Position numbers and translations under genes: made by a program. Source: Sequoia sempervirens (Eukaryota > Streptophyta > Pinopsida > Cupressales > Cupressaceae). From it: a stretch of 64,000 nucleotides of DNA. Under the pieces are notes generated by a model. That model was not told the DNA's origin. It saw only the letters and a program-made list of their open reading frames with translations, and ran no database searches. Of this stretch, positions 61,801-64,000 are shown one piece after another. The stretch's first letter is position 1; each line of letters starts with the position of its first letter. Where the stretch lies: positions 572,421,057-572,485,056 of the forward strand of contig VDFB02193867.1 of assembly GCA_007258455.2 (NCBI GenBank), in the 5' to 3' direction.

Positions 61801-63804
61801 GAATTTGTTGTTTATCCTTTTTATCATCATGTGCCAATTTTTCAAAGGATCGTTGGATTTAAGCTAGGGCTAATCATGAAATAGATGTCCATAACAATGA
61901 CATTCCCCACATCTAAAAGGAATGGCTTCATAATCTAGGGTTTGATGCCAAACAAAACCTCCCACCTGAATAGTAAGAGCTTCAAGTAAGGGCTTATTAA
62001 AATCTAATTCAATACAGATATAGACATAACTAGAAAAAATTTCTCTCTGATAATCTGTGAGGTACCCAACTAAGAGCCCAAAAACCTACCCAATTTTTTT
62101 AGGAATTTATCTTTCCCTAAAATCAGTGACAAGGGAAATAGAGTTAGACAAATCTAAACCAGAACTGGCAGGAATGAATTTGAAATGCCAGGGTTTCATG
62201 AAAAGACCAACATGTTTGAAAAAATGAGGATCTCATTCAAAAATCCAAACAAAATAAAAAAACATTATCAAAAGAAGCCAAAAAATAGCCATTGGCAGCC
62301 AGGGTTATCTCCATGTCTCCTTCAACCAGCTAAGCTCTACAAGCCCAATCCTCCAACATCCTTAGATTCAATCTAACCTGCATGAATTTGCAAATAACGA
62401 CATGTCTCTAGAAAAAACTAAATCCTTGGCCACAAAGTCAGGATTAAAAATAATCATGGGAATCTCTTTACTTTGAGGGGGGCAGACATTGATTTTAAAA
62501 TCACTAACTTTTTCTAAAGAAACTTGTTGTCTTTGAGCTAGATCCACGAGAATATTCACTGCATTAGCCTCATGTCTAGAATGAGCAACATGGTGACCAA
62601 GCACGGCTTGTTTAAAGAGGGGGCAACAGGTACCCAAAGAGTCATGTGGGTCACCCATGAACCTGCAGCCCAAAAATGACAAAAAAGGAGAAAAAAAAAC
62701 CCAACCTGCAAAACCAAAAAATGTCACATGAAAGGTCAAATATCACCAGGCACGGCCTGCCCTTAAACATGAATAGACTGTCTTCCACCCTTGGTGTGAA
62801 CCCTATTTACACATAAAGGTGGGGCATGGACATGAACATTACTTCAAATTAAAGTGCTCAAGGTCATTTATGCAATCATTGATTGGAATATAAGGGGTAT
62901 AGACATGAAGTTTAATTTAAATTGCTCGATGTTGTTTATGCGCTCGGTCAATAGGAGAAGAGGTGTAAACGTGAGCTTTACTTCAAATTAATGTACTTGA
63001 GGTCATTCTTTGTCGATAGAAGGAGAAAGGGGGGTAGACATGAAATTACTTCAAAGATCATCTACTCCCTTGAACACAAAAAGCAAAGGAGGTAGATATG
63101 AACTTTACTCCAGATTATGTGCTCCGACAGCAGGAAGCAAAAAAGGATAGAAATGACCTTTACTTCAAATTTCATTCAAACTCGATTGATAAAAGACAAA
63201 GAGGATAGACAGGAACTTCACTTCAAATGAATGTACTCGTGGTCATTTGCGCACTGGATCCATAGCAAGAGAAGGTTTAGGTAGTCCTAAGGCTATTTAA
63301 GCATTTGAAGGATGGCAAGAGAAGGGTGACGGTCTGAAGGCCATTTATGCACTCAACCGATAGCAAAATAGACAGTAACTTTATTTGAAATTAATGAATT
63401 CGGCAAAAATTACAAGAATTGGATATCTCATGGCGGCCTCTCCGTTATAGCTCGTAATTGCCCCCGACATCCACAAATAGTAAATTATACTCTAATTTAA
63501 GCCAGACCTGATGGTAGCCACACGGTTTTTATTACGAATTGTCCCCCGCATAGATAAATAATTAATTCTAGACTTCTTCAAAAGTCTCTTCAACAACAAG
63601 CATAGCAGAATTGTCATGTGCTCTTTCTCTTTAAAGAAACCGCAATTCAGGGTTTCGTCAATGGTAAATTCAGTAAAAGAAGAATTTGAATTTATACTTA
63701 CGTGATAAGAAGTAGGCTAGAGCGATAACGCAGATAATCCATACGAGGGTTCTGGCTTTGGCTTCCTCTATCAGATCATTTATGCTTTCCATTCGCCGCG
63801 CCAT
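1791..63804 (-). CDS. PXA-PX domain protein (plant sorting-nexin-like), 5' nine exons of a giant gene
   Basis: The CDS is assembled from nine exons: 63804-63702, 44504-44102, 43995-43818, 43723-43584, 3686-2717, 2622-2522, 2268-2124, 2036-1968, 1836-1791. Every junction is GT-AG and reading phase is kept across all eight introns. The product, about 718 residues here, has two hydrophobic segments (about 19-35 and 39-57), a PXA domain (about 105-290), a polar linker with a conserved RPADW...GRNYRKK block (about 376-414) and a PX domain (about 597-703). In this family PXA-PX-nexin-C proteins are membrane-anchored and bind phosphoinositides on endosomes or vacuoles; that role is taken from the family. 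The last exon ends in phase 1 and the remainder lies left of position 1. Intron 4 is 39.9 kb and intron 1 is 19.2 kb. I assign no gene symbol. Confidence 0.9.
1968..2036 (-). CDS. PXA-PX gene, exon 8 (PX domain end)
   Basis: The acceptor is ATTTACAG|GATATA and the donor TCAAAG|GTATAT. Exactly 23 codons (residues 681-703), phase 0 at both ends, containing IPNVAEQHEVWDFLS, the last helix of the PX domain in this family. Confidence 0.9.
2124..2268 (-). CDS. PXA-PX gene, exon 7 (phosphoinositide-binding core of PX)
   Basis: The acceptor is TTCATGCAG|GTATCG and the donor TTAAAA|GTATGA. Residues 632-680 carry the two PX hallmarks: the RRY..F motif (R631, R632, Y633, F636) and the proline-rich basic turn LPPKR (653-657), then QQRCILLDKYLK. 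These are the family's phosphoinositide-contacting elements, so membrane-lipid binding is likely to be retained. An open frame on the opposite strand (1865-2296) is only a shadow of exons 7 and 8. Confidence 0.92.
2522..2622 (-). CDS. PXA-PX gene, exon 6 (PX domain start)
   Basis: The acceptor is CATCTGCAG|GTGCTG and the donor AGAAG|GTAGAG. It encodes residues 599-631 plus two bases of the next codon: GAHFEK, SKSFAVYSIAVT and WFVDR. This matches the first strands of a PX domain. At 101 bp it is too short for ORF scanning. Confidence 0.9.
2717..3686 (-). CDS. PXA-PX gene, exon 5 (linker)
   Basis: The acceptor is GATGTTCAG|GTTCAT and the donor GCTGG|GTAAGT. The exon encodes residues 276-598. 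It opens FINEVIEFVVLSTKE, which continues the PXA domain of exon 4 in phase, then becomes Ser/Lys/Glu-rich. The conserved block with RPADWAQALD, VLAPENLDNLW and KGRNYRKK lies at about residues 376-414 and is a hallmark of plant PXA-PX proteins. The end (VSKLKCW) leads into the first PX strand of exon 6. Confidence 0.93.
3962..4720 (+). CDS. coiled-coil protein fragment, unrecognised, antisense within intron 4
   Basis: An open frame of 252 codons with good protein character: heptad-like segments (LENQLKVSEDKIV; residues about 75-125 rich in Glu, Lys and Leu), then a Cys-rich spot (CSCEVGDSYHEINTL) and a C-terminal LAMECIVDLKSALEDKG region. I could not place it; a distant resemblance to long plant coiled-coil scaffolds such as ATG11 is possible but unproven. 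It is uninterrupted and has no visible introns, while following frames at 4808-5783 are broken, which suggests a processed or captured gene fragment. It lies opposite to the host gene. Confidence 0.45.
   Translation: MASYKSNLENQLKVSEDKIVAALFHFDNTHKLIENHLWKDQLERRHKGVKESSHPDFQVIKTAMEEMKSDYLNLLSDCDHLFDLATIYSEALKRKEEEVDNLFSELMKTGEKLEVTQVALQEAKNQKEHCVELNLVHSTSAQSENLPLLAALTDGEQTHKETCSCEVGDSYHEINTLSELAMECIVDLKSALEDKGAHRIGNANQFQQIALLGVVLESMYPEGEAVAQALSQFDRIDKFIEYLIQQRPKDGV
4808..5783 (+). pseudogene. broken continuation of the captured gene, unrecognised
   Basis: Two open segments in different frames (4808-5287 and 5436-5783) follow the coiled-coil ORF closely. The first is Ser/Thr-rich with YYVVTNESQSDD; the second and its upstream frame repeat a WDPGG or WDPR motif three times (about 5405, 5540 and 5665). 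Coding-like character continues across the frame breaks, as expected of a decaying gene copy. I do not recognise the family. Confidence 0.35.
5950..6455. mobile_element. DNA-transposon-derived segment, probably hAT-related
   Basis: The right end (6367-6450: GACATACCCAAACGTACCCACCC to CCCGTACCCGATTCAG) is the reverse complement of a segment at 34974-35060, next to a hAT-type zinc-finger coding remnant at 34627. The left part has a near-palindrome GTATCCGAATCGGATAC around 5995. Exact ends and target duplication could not be fixed. Confidence 0.4.
6470..6600. repeat. degenerate tandem repeat, about 33-bp unit
   Basis: Four or so units built on GGTCAAAGCAAGCAAGAAGGTCTAC; the first two are nearly identical and later ones drift. 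Open frames across it are by-products of the repeat. Confidence 0.75.
6600..7760. mobile_element. possible LTR-like segment
   Basis: Three degenerate units of about 70 bp (6830-7020, each with GAATATTTTA and AAATCAGATC) are followed by a TATA-like TATTTAAAGG (about 7027) and a T-rich, promoter-like region, the usual layout of a plant LTR. I found no terminal dinucleotides or target duplication, so this stays tentative. Confidence 0.25.
9096..10624 (+). repeat. 5' LTR of gag-only copia-type element
   Basis: 1529 bp, TG...CA ends, paired with 32613-34137. The 3' part has the motif GTTGGTGCTCCTTG/GTTGGTGCCTAC repeated several times (about 10280-10400) and a C-tract followed by CTCAGTATATTTGTGTGCTC at the end. 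Confidence 0.92.
10627..10637 (+). other. primer-binding site, initiator tRNA-Met type
   Basis: TGGTATCAGAG two bases after the LTR end, complementary to the 3' end of plant initiator tRNA-Met, the usual primer for copia-type elements. Confidence 0.85.
10693..10917 (+). pseudogene. gag N-terminal part, split by insertion
   Basis: Starts MSGEGFSSNKAPLFDGTNYAFW, typical of copia gag N-termini. An in-frame TAA occurs after codon 38, then the same frame continues to KNAILCGL, where the 10918-29394 insertion interrupts it. The reading frame resumes exactly after the duplicated GATTA at 29400. Confidence 0.85.
11470..13140. repeat. array of about eight degenerate 200-247-bp units with paired GGCGCC motifs
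   Basis: Units recur with anchors near 11512, 11746, 11977, 12224, 12445, 12670, 12895 and 13095. Each anchor has a pair of GGGCGCCC-like palindromes about 20 bases apart, usually followed by AAGCTTTT or a similar run, and the middle of each unit has a CTC(A/G)TCAG...TCC core. Divergence between units is high, so the array is old or evolving quickly. Open frames across it are not credible genes. Confidence 0.75.
13204..14200 (+). mobile_element. chromoviral-type LTR, left part recognised
   Basis: Begins TGTAATGTCCCCATTTTTAG, like the starts of the minus-strand chromovirus LTRs here (TGTAATGTCCCC), and shares the order TACTATTTTTAGTA, an A/T-rich TTATAAT block, GGGGGACATTG and a TATAAAAG box. 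The right end and target duplication are not resolved. Confidence 0.4.
14710..15120. repeat. two sets of degenerate tandem duplications
   Basis: Around 14720-14820 and 14830-14925 a unit with GTAAT, ATCTCCG, ATGGTAGCTCC, GAAAGCACATTCT and GTCGAGTTA is repeated. Around 14935-15000 and 15003-15090 a unit starting GATCCTCTGACCA and containing CATTC, TTGCTAGAGTT or TTGGTTAGAGTT is repeated. Confidence 0.6.
15335..15650. repeat. phased GCTTTTTC motif repeats
   Basis: GCTTTTTC or a close variant occurs at about 15339, 15386, 15417, 15439, 15469, 15522, 15553 and 15636, spaced roughly 20-85 bases apart in otherwise diverged sequence. Confidence 0.55.
15680..17039 (-). repeat. chromovirus 3' LTR
   Basis: 1360 bp, TG...CA, pairs with 23223-24558. 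The two copies differ by many substitutions and small indels, so the insertion is not recent. Confidence 0.92.
17041..17264 (-). pseudogene. chromodomain of the chromovirus integrase
   Basis: REYLIKWKDLPVEDATWE is a clear chromodomain signature and ends the pol reading frame just before the purine tract. It is cut from the rest of integrase by the solo LTR at 17270-18653. In this family chromodomains bias integration towards heterochromatin. Confidence 0.85.
17270..18653 (-). mobile_element. solo chromoviral LTR inside the chromovirus
   Basis: 1384 bp with perfect CATGA duplications (17265-17269 and 18654-18658). On the minus strand it begins TGTAATGTCCCC and ends GGGTTTCTACA, so it belongs to a related but distinct family. 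It lies between integrase and chromodomain. The absence of internal sequence implies LTR-LTR recombination. Confidence 0.9.
18659..21883 (-). pseudogene. chromovirus pol (protease, RT, RNase H, integrase), broken
   Basis: Protease LLDTGATHNFID (in 21883-21266); reverse transcriptase with DYRMLNKRT, GYHQIRV and the catalytic FFDDILVYS (21223-20426); RNase H with ESRKLRGPERNYSIYDKEMLA and DHNSL (20422-19997); integrase zinc region H...H...CPIC and core LSMDFIMGLP, SDRDNRF, STSYHPQ (about 20016-18967); integrase tail ending FHVSRLKKALG (18951-18659). In-frame stops occur near 21225-21265, 20423, 19558, 19195 and 18964, and the frame shifts near 20000. I read it as dead. Confidence 0.9.
21890..23174 (-). 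pseudogene. chromovirus gag remnant
   Basis: Opens with a Lys/Glu-rich stretch from 23174, continues through a recognisable gag core (LPNFDGSGK, LEGAAHDWWYHG, EFVDRLVDHF and ISDFQRLS in turn) and a zinc-knuckle-like CFYCKGPYDTNHDCP near 21950. Several in-frame stops interrupt it. Confidence 0.8.
23223..24558 (-). repeat. chromovirus 5' LTR
   Basis: 1336 bp copy adjoining the primer-binding site. Contains TACTATTTATAGTA and A/T-rich TTATAACTTAA blocks shared with the other chromoviral LTRs here. Confidence 0.92.
24564..25148 (+). other. promoter-like and polyadenylation-like non-coding segment
   Basis: Contains TCTATAAATAAGAG (about 24855), repeated TTGCAAGCCT.TA.TGCTGCAAGTT blocks (about 24908 and 24973) and AAAATAAAG near 25115. 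It looks like part of an LTR belonging to the large 10918-29394 insertion, but I cannot prove it. Confidence 0.35.
25149..25549 (+). repeat. GC-rich tandem dimer, SINE-like
   Basis: Two units of about 236 and 165 bp both start GATGTCCCGA, both carry CCCCTTAACGCT(T)AAGAGGGGTG and both end GCTTTTGGTGCAACGGTAACTAACTT. TGGTGCAACGG fits a pol III A box; unit 1 continues with TGGTATCAGAGCC and GAGGTCGAGACTCG, the latter B-box-like. This suggests a tRNA-derived SINE; TGGTATCAGAGCC could equally be a retroelement primer site. Base composition is strikingly GC-rich compared with the surroundings. Confidence 0.4.
25549..26826 (-). mobile_element. chromoviral-type solo LTR
   Basis: Parallels 17270-18653 along most of its length (start AGAAACCCCTGTTTCCCC, middle TTGGCCCCCT and TTAAGTTATAAT, end GGGGACATGACA). 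It lacks a clear target duplication, and its left end abuts the GC-rich dimer. Confidence 0.7.
27248..28146 (+). other. T-rich leader of the mini-element
   Basis: About 900 bases of T-rich sequence between primer site and gag. The last 200 (about 27930-28130) match 59921-60110 of the gag-less relative, including TTTTCTGCAATTTTTTG, CTAGGGTTTTGACCCT and GGTGGGTTTTTCGAGA. A likely packaging or dimerisation region; open frames in it look incidental. Confidence 0.6.
28147..29007 (+). CDS. intact copia-type gag with CCHC knuckle
   Basis: 286 residues, uninterrupted. It has the copia gag N-terminus (LESSQRFNGKNYNTWKQRM), the helical gag domain (KHMKDLHETSDKSRAFFLK, LQEHLMKIKEIRDQL, VITLKSLPRSYEHF) and one zinc knuckle CHYCGKLGHIERFC near residue 240, then a Gln/Glu-rich tail. 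It would form the nucleocapsid and bind element RNA. I chose the ATG at 28147 since it begins the conserved domain; upstream open frame is leader. Nothing in the frame looks broken, so it could still be expressed. Confidence 0.9.
   Translation: MATLSNVMLESSQRFNGKNYNTWKQRMLTIFKYRCLDALVLGTEVRPTIAGKDQDKYDGGNREAVMLLKLSVTDEMLPKVPSGKTAAEIWKHMKDLHETSDKSRAFFLKNMFSMMMDEKMSLQEHLMKIKEIRDQLEAIGRKMEEEDMVVITLKSLPRSYEHFIETLNITSTNVDLKFDELCNKLLQQARWRQQFGSNSDMVSAEQAFVARDKGKGESTQQKGQRTSEEGSKKSITCHYCGKLGHIERFCRKRLADQKSNQEESQQQAHVAEHSEEKAKESAFYAF
29400..30813 (+). pseudogene. gag C-terminal part with CCHC knuckles and coiled coil
   Basis: Resumes the gag frame after the GATTA duplication. An in-frame TAG lies at the position of a usual Lys codon before EIWDKLKQTYEG. 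The sequence then runs through a retrotransposon gag domain (29460-29882), a first CCHC knuckle (CFTCGKIGHYAKTC, in a shifted frame near 29930), a long Glu/Lys-rich coiled coil (about 30150-30530) and a second knuckle (CYLCNHYGHKAREC near 30655). A third knuckle is cut in two by the solo LTR at 30814. Frame breaks make it non-functional. Confidence 0.85.
30814..31996 (-). mobile_element. solo chromoviral LTR inside the gag zinc knuckle
   Basis: 1183 bp with perfect CAAGT duplications (30809-30813 and 31997-32001). On the minus strand it begins TGTAATGTCCCTTCC and ends GGAATCTTTCA. It sits within the third CCHC motif of the gag-only element. Confidence 0.92.
32002..32612 (+). pseudogene. end of gag and 3' untranslated region of the gag-only element
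   Basis: Continues the third CCHC knuckle (NNYGHIARFC) after the CAAGT duplication; one knuckle Cys codon has become TGA. The frame decays after about 32190, and the purine tract AAAGGGGGAG at 32601-32610 precedes the right LTR. No pol-like sequence is visible. Confidence 0.7.
32613..34137 (+). repeat. 3' LTR of gag-only copia-type element
   Basis: 1525 bp, pairs with 9096-10624 over its whole length with scattered substitutions and small indels. Followed by the duplicated target GCAAC. Confidence 0.92.
34627..34860 (+). pseudogene. hAT transposase BED-finger remnant
   Basis: In shifting frames it encodes GINCFKYHLAQIRRKK, then CDTIELDDIQEVMALLSSYE, the order expected of a hAT-type BED zinc finger (RFK.HLA.I...C......V...M..LL). 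Stops and frame changes show decay. Its neighbour at 34974-35060 matches the end of the element at 5950-6455. Confidence 0.5.
34974..35320. mobile_element. hAT-related terminal segment
   Basis: Positions 34974-35060 are the reverse complement of 6367-6450 (shared GAATC.GGTA.GGG and TGTTTGGGTATGTTCGT). The following 250 bases are rich in CGAAA and TTTTTC runs. No exact boundary was found. Confidence 0.4.
35327..37141 (+). mobile_element. solo copia-type LTR
   Basis: 1815 bp with perfect CATTG duplications (35322-35326 and 37142-37146), start TGTTGGATCTCAG, end TAACTCCAACA. It has three copies of GAGGGGTTGGTGCTCCTTGA (about 36335-36440) and a C-tract plus CTCTCAGTGTCTG at the end, as in other LTRs of this group. 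Confidence 0.9.
38200..38760 (+). pseudogene. decayed non-LTR retrotransposon (reverse transcriptase tail)
   Basis: Broken frames encode LNKTKVMIN, YKGEIIEM, SYIYLGIQF and, after a frame change, VFYGFEAWGPD and ARIERVQTLMLQHLIR. This order is the end of a LINE reverse transcriptase and the region after it. Many stops. Extent uncertain; coding-like character may run to about 39400. Confidence 0.5.
40222..41756 (-). mobile_element. solo copia-type LTR, reverse orientation
   Basis: 1535 bp. On the minus strand it begins TGTTGGAAATATTGTCATTG and ends GTGCTCATCA. Flanks are CTACG (40217-40221) and CTATG (41757-41761), a duplication with one change. It is the same family as the 9096-34137 element but faces the other way, and contains a 230-bp internal duplication. 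Confidence 0.87.
40432..40862. repeat. 230-bp tandem duplication inside the LTR
   Basis: Copies begin CTTCGTAGGCAACAACCTAC at 40432 and 40662 and stay nearly identical for about 200 bases, so the duplication is younger than the LTR. Confidence 0.9.
43584..43723 (-). CDS. PXA-PX gene, exon 4 (PXA end)
   Basis: The acceptor is TACTTCAG|GTTCTT. The exon encodes residues 229-275 with the PXA signature LRPQEAQCPLVRCLARELL and QPVMNFASPG. The donor, CCAGG|GTTAGC, departs from the usual GTAAGT context, yet phase fits exactly: the split Gly codon is completed by the first base of exon 5, almost 40 kb away. Confidence 0.9.
43818..43995 (-). CDS. PXA-PX gene, exon 3 (PXA middle)
   Basis: The acceptor is ATATTTAG|GGATATG and the donor TACAAG|GTAAGA. 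The exon encodes residues 170-228 with the conserved PXA pieces DLIGSHIELF, SSEERDERLK and LHPALISPE. It is separated from exon 2 by a 106-bp intron and from exon 4 by a 94-bp intron, so this part of the gene is compact despite the giant introns either side. Confidence 0.93.
44102..44504 (-). CDS. PXA-PX gene, exon 2 (second membrane segment, PXA start)
   Basis: The acceptor is TGTGGCAG|TGACA and the donor ACCAG|GTGATC. The exon encodes residues 35-169: a second hydrophobic segment (LNVPISFIIIALF), a YLSHL motif, the WKRKIDSP block and the first half of PXA, including DLWYSSITPD. The exon carries no in-frame stop. Together with exon 1 it suggests a membrane hairpin with the PXA domain on the cytosolic side, which is inference from related proteins. 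Confidence 0.93.
45690..46570 (+). pseudogene. Ty3/gypsy gag-protease relic
   Basis: Frames with frequent shifts encode a knuckle-like CTHCKMELDAHLDGNC, then a retropepsin-like DSDSQSNFVTKELVHRHG (the usual DSGS has lost its Gly), YPLGRLNKDA and MNIRDAIFMRRDQLQLTKDG. The order matches a Ty3 gag-to-protease boundary. No LTR recognised nearby. Confidence 0.6.
47873..48074. repeat. 101-bp tandem duplication
   Basis: Two copies starting GTCATGCATGAACC(C/T)TCCATTTTCCTG with few differences, in otherwise featureless intron sequence. Confidence 0.88.
49095..49460 (-). pseudogene. LINE RNase H domain, partial
   Basis: WEHPPLSLVKINIDGASKDN followed by NVGMGGA is the start of a plant LINE RNase H domain (W..P..G..K.N.DGA...NPG..G.GG). 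The frame degrades afterwards. Confidence 0.75.
49730..49935 (-). pseudogene. LINE zf-RVT domain
   Basis: KLWNWHPKCWPKVTAFVWLAA and NFQKCGVLGLNQCILC fit the zinc-binding region after plant LINE reverse transcriptases (W....P.KV..F.WLA..........L.+RG......C.LC). Confidence 0.75.
50200..52835 (-). pseudogene. LINE reverse transcriptase remnant with internal triplication
   Basis: Encodes PFRFQFTW (52800), the segment KTLGLDGFPIEFFQAFWAI...LIPKK in three tandem copies (51369-52286), FDVRPIA..NTIYKIFSKTIA (51300), LMKLDLSKAYD-like sequence (51170) and, near 50920, a degraded catalytic site reading LFDGA where FADD is usual. HRMRKFLWEAN (50530) begins the downstream zf-RVT part. Not functional. 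Confidence 0.82.
51369..52286. repeat. tandem triplication within the LINE reverse transcriptase
   Basis: Copies start at 51369, 51691 and 51979 (each GGT.GGACATCAAAAAAATTC or near), about 322, 288 and 308 bp. The middle copy lacks about 34 bases of the AGTTCAAA.TGATATATCTAT.AT segment at its right end. Identity between copies is high, so the amplification is fairly recent. Confidence 0.92.
53748..56095 (+). mobile_element. copia-type LTR nested in a chromoviral LTR
   Basis: Starts TGTTGTAATATTTTGTCATTGATGTCAAGG and ends CTCAGTATTTCCTGTGTGCTCTTCA, the same ends as the other copia LTRs. It contains GAGTTGGTGCTTCGG repeats (55800-55905) and a C-tract near 56058. No target duplication found, so one end may be altered. 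Confidence 0.75.
53790..53965. repeat. GAGCTGCTTGAGCT-type minisatellite
   Basis: Near the start of the copia LTR, short units such as GAGCTGCTTGAGCT, TTGCTTGGTTGAGCTG and TGTGTGTGTGGTTGAGCTG recur with period about 20-45 bases. Confidence 0.7.
56426..57635 (-). pseudogene. LINE endonuclease remnant
   Basis: Minus-strand frames with stops encode FNPFILLIQETKLPKES (the ETK of the AP-type endonuclease), GSKAVFAHG and, near 56480, SNHCPVAL, matching the SDH.P motif. The region resumes on the far side of the nested LTR at 52835 with PFRFQFTW. Confidence 0.7.
57900..58400. repeat. tandem duplications inside the copia LTR
   Basis: First set: ACTCGAATG(A/G)A.AT.ATCTAC(A/G)GATC.AAATCTGTATGGAGCAAA, two copies with period about 78. 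Second set: AAGAGGTGCGAATGAGTTTATC, three to four copies between 58250 and 58400. Confidence 0.75.
58883..61222 (+). mobile_element. gag-less mini LTR retrotransposon, relative of 27070-29228
   Basis: Two 171-bp LTRs (58883-59053 and 61052-61222) are nearly identical, with AAAGG duplications (58878-58882 and 61223-61227). Primer site TGGTATTAGAGC follows the left LTR; GACCATTAAGGGAGGG precedes the right one, as in the gag-bearing element. The leader block (59921-60110) matches the leader at 27930-28130. No gag or pol is recognisable in the remaining 2 kb, so all proteins must come from elsewhere. Confidence 0.9.
61487..62740 (-). pseudogene. LINE ORF1 remnant (DUF4283-like)
   Basis: The best frame (62739-62368) contains LVDLAQRQQVSLEKVSDFKI. 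Further on broken frames encode LEDWACRA, ANGYFLASFD and a His/Cys-containing stretch near 61910 that resembles the zinc knuckle following DUF4283 in plant L1 ORF1. It probably bound element RNA. Confidence 0.55.
62825..63390. repeat. degenerate minisatellite, unit about 70-95 bp
   Basis: At least six imperfect units built on TAGACATGAACTTTACTTCAAATTAATGTACTCGAGGTCATTTATGCACTCG. It starts just outside the LINE insertion site and ends about 300 bases from exon 1. Confidence 0.75.
63702..63804 (-). CDS. PXA-PX gene, exon 1 (start codon, first membrane segment)
   Basis: Translation opens MARRMESINDLIEEAKAR and runs into the hydrophobic stretch WIICVIALAYFLS. The sequence DLIEEAK followed by a hydrophobic helix is typical of the N-terminus of plant PXA-PX proteins. 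The exon ends at a strong donor (C|GTAAGT) in phase 1, and the two bases at the start of exon 2 complete a Leu codon. The start is fixed by an in-frame TGA two codons upstream. ORF scanning misses this exon because it has only 34 full codons. Confidence 0.88.
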
Positions 63805-63807
63805 ACC

Positions 63808-63846
63808 TCAATTCAGAGACTCGGACCCTGTACCTGCCCAAAACAT
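63808..63846 (-). CDS. upstream ORF of 12 codons in the 5' leader
   Basis: An ATG at 63846 opens a 12-residue frame (MFWAGTGSESLN) that stops at TGA one codon before the main ATG. It is in the same frame as the main protein, so the only barrier between them is that TGA and a Gly codon. It counts as a uORF only if transcription starts upstream of 63846, which the sequence suggests but does not prove. Confidence 0.45.
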   Translation of the reverse strand: MFWAGTGSESLN

Positions 63847-63865
63847 AAAAATGAAATTTCGCCCC

Positions 63866-63913
63866 GAGGAGGAGGAGAAATTTTTTGGAGGGTGTTGGCT
63901 TTATGTTATATCC
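63866..63913 (-). promoter_or_regulatory. possible core promoter of the PXA-PX gene
   Basis: On the minus strand GGATATAACATAA (63913-63901) resembles a TATA element, and a CTCCTCCTCCTC pyrimidine patch (63877-63866) follows about 25-35 bases downstream, as in many plant core promoters. The spacing would place the transcription start about 60-80 bases before the ATG. Evidence is compositional only. Confidence 0.35.
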
Positions 63914-64000
63914 ACGCTGGAGCCAGCAGGGCGGTCCCCGATATGCAAGTGCAAAAATAATCACACTGATATACTTATTTTCTGTTCGGCCTTTTCAGCT

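Larger units (their letters stand above)
48431..62792 (-). mobile_element. L1-type LINE with three nested LTR insertions
   Basis: A 12-bp duplication GGTGTGAACCCT bounds it (48419-48430 and 62793-62804) and a T-run just inside the left boundary (48432-48439) is the remnant poly(A) tail of the minus strand. Domain order on the minus strand: ORF1 with a nucleic-acid-binding domain, endonuclease, reverse transcriptase, zf-RVT and RNase H. After removing nested LTRs it is about 6.9 kb, close to a full-length plant L1. All frames are broken. Nested: 57641-61481 between ORF1 and endonuclease, and 52836-56421 (with 53748-56095 inside) between endonuclease and reverse transcriptase. Confidence 0.88.
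44505..63701 (-). other. giant intron 1 (19.2 kb)
   Basis: Bounded by the donor after exon 1 (GTAAGT) and the acceptor before exon 2 (GTGGCAG). It contains a Ty3 gag-protease relic, an L1-type LINE with nested LTR elements, and a minisatellite. The stretches 44505-45680, 46570-48418 (apart from a 101-bp duplication) and 63400-63701 show nothing I can name. Confidence 0.88.

Noticed and set aside
3687..63701. Bias of intronic elements to antisense orientation
   Set aside because: Copia LTRs are mostly antisense to the gene but the LINE, chromovirus and several solo LTRs are sense; too few independent events for a claim.

Overview
The window is AT-rich nuclear DNA from a plant with a very large, repeat-filled genome. 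A gymnosperm, most likely a conifer, is my inference from giant introns packed with nested LTR retrotransposons; nothing here names the species. There are no prokaryotic features and no tRNA or rRNA genes.

The organising feature is one host gene on the minus strand that runs through the whole window. It encodes a plant PXA-PX (sorting-nexin-like) membrane protein. The start codon is at 63804. I could assemble nine exons with consistent reading phase and GT-AG introns: 63804-63702, 44504-44102, 43995-43818, 43723-43584, 3686-2717, 2622-2522, 2268-2124, 2036-1968 and 1836-1791. They give about 718 codons: two N-terminal membrane segments, a PXA domain, a low-complexity linker with a conserved RPADW block, and a PX domain. 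The rest, expected to include the nexin-C domain, lies beyond the left edge. Intron 1 is 19.2 kb and intron 4 is 39.9 kb; the other complete introns are 87-253 bp.

Nearly everything else sits inside those two introns. Intron 4 (3687-43583) holds an antisense coiled-coil ORF of unknown origin (3962-4720), hAT-like DNA-transposon pieces, and a gag-only copia-type LTR element (9096-34137, TSD GCAAC). The gag of that element was split by an 18.5-kb insertion (10918-29394, TSD GATTA), which itself holds a decayed Ty3 chromovirus (15680-24558) with a solo LTR inside it (17270-18653), a SINE-like GC-rich dimer, another chromoviral LTR, and a young gag-only mini-element (27070-29228, TSD GTGCT). Further along are three solo LTRs and a decayed LINE piece.

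Intron 1 (44505-63701) holds a Ty3 gag-protease relic and a 14.4-kb L1-type LINE on the minus strand (48431-62792, 12-bp TSD GGTGTGAACCCT). The LINE is interrupted by a chromoviral LTR, itself interrupted by a copia-type LTR (52836-56421), and by a second copia-type LTR (57641-61481) that carries a gag-less relative of the mini-element (58883-61222). Target-site duplications allow the order of most insertions to be read. No intact pol gene is present, so the gag-only elements must depend on enzymes encoded elsewhere.
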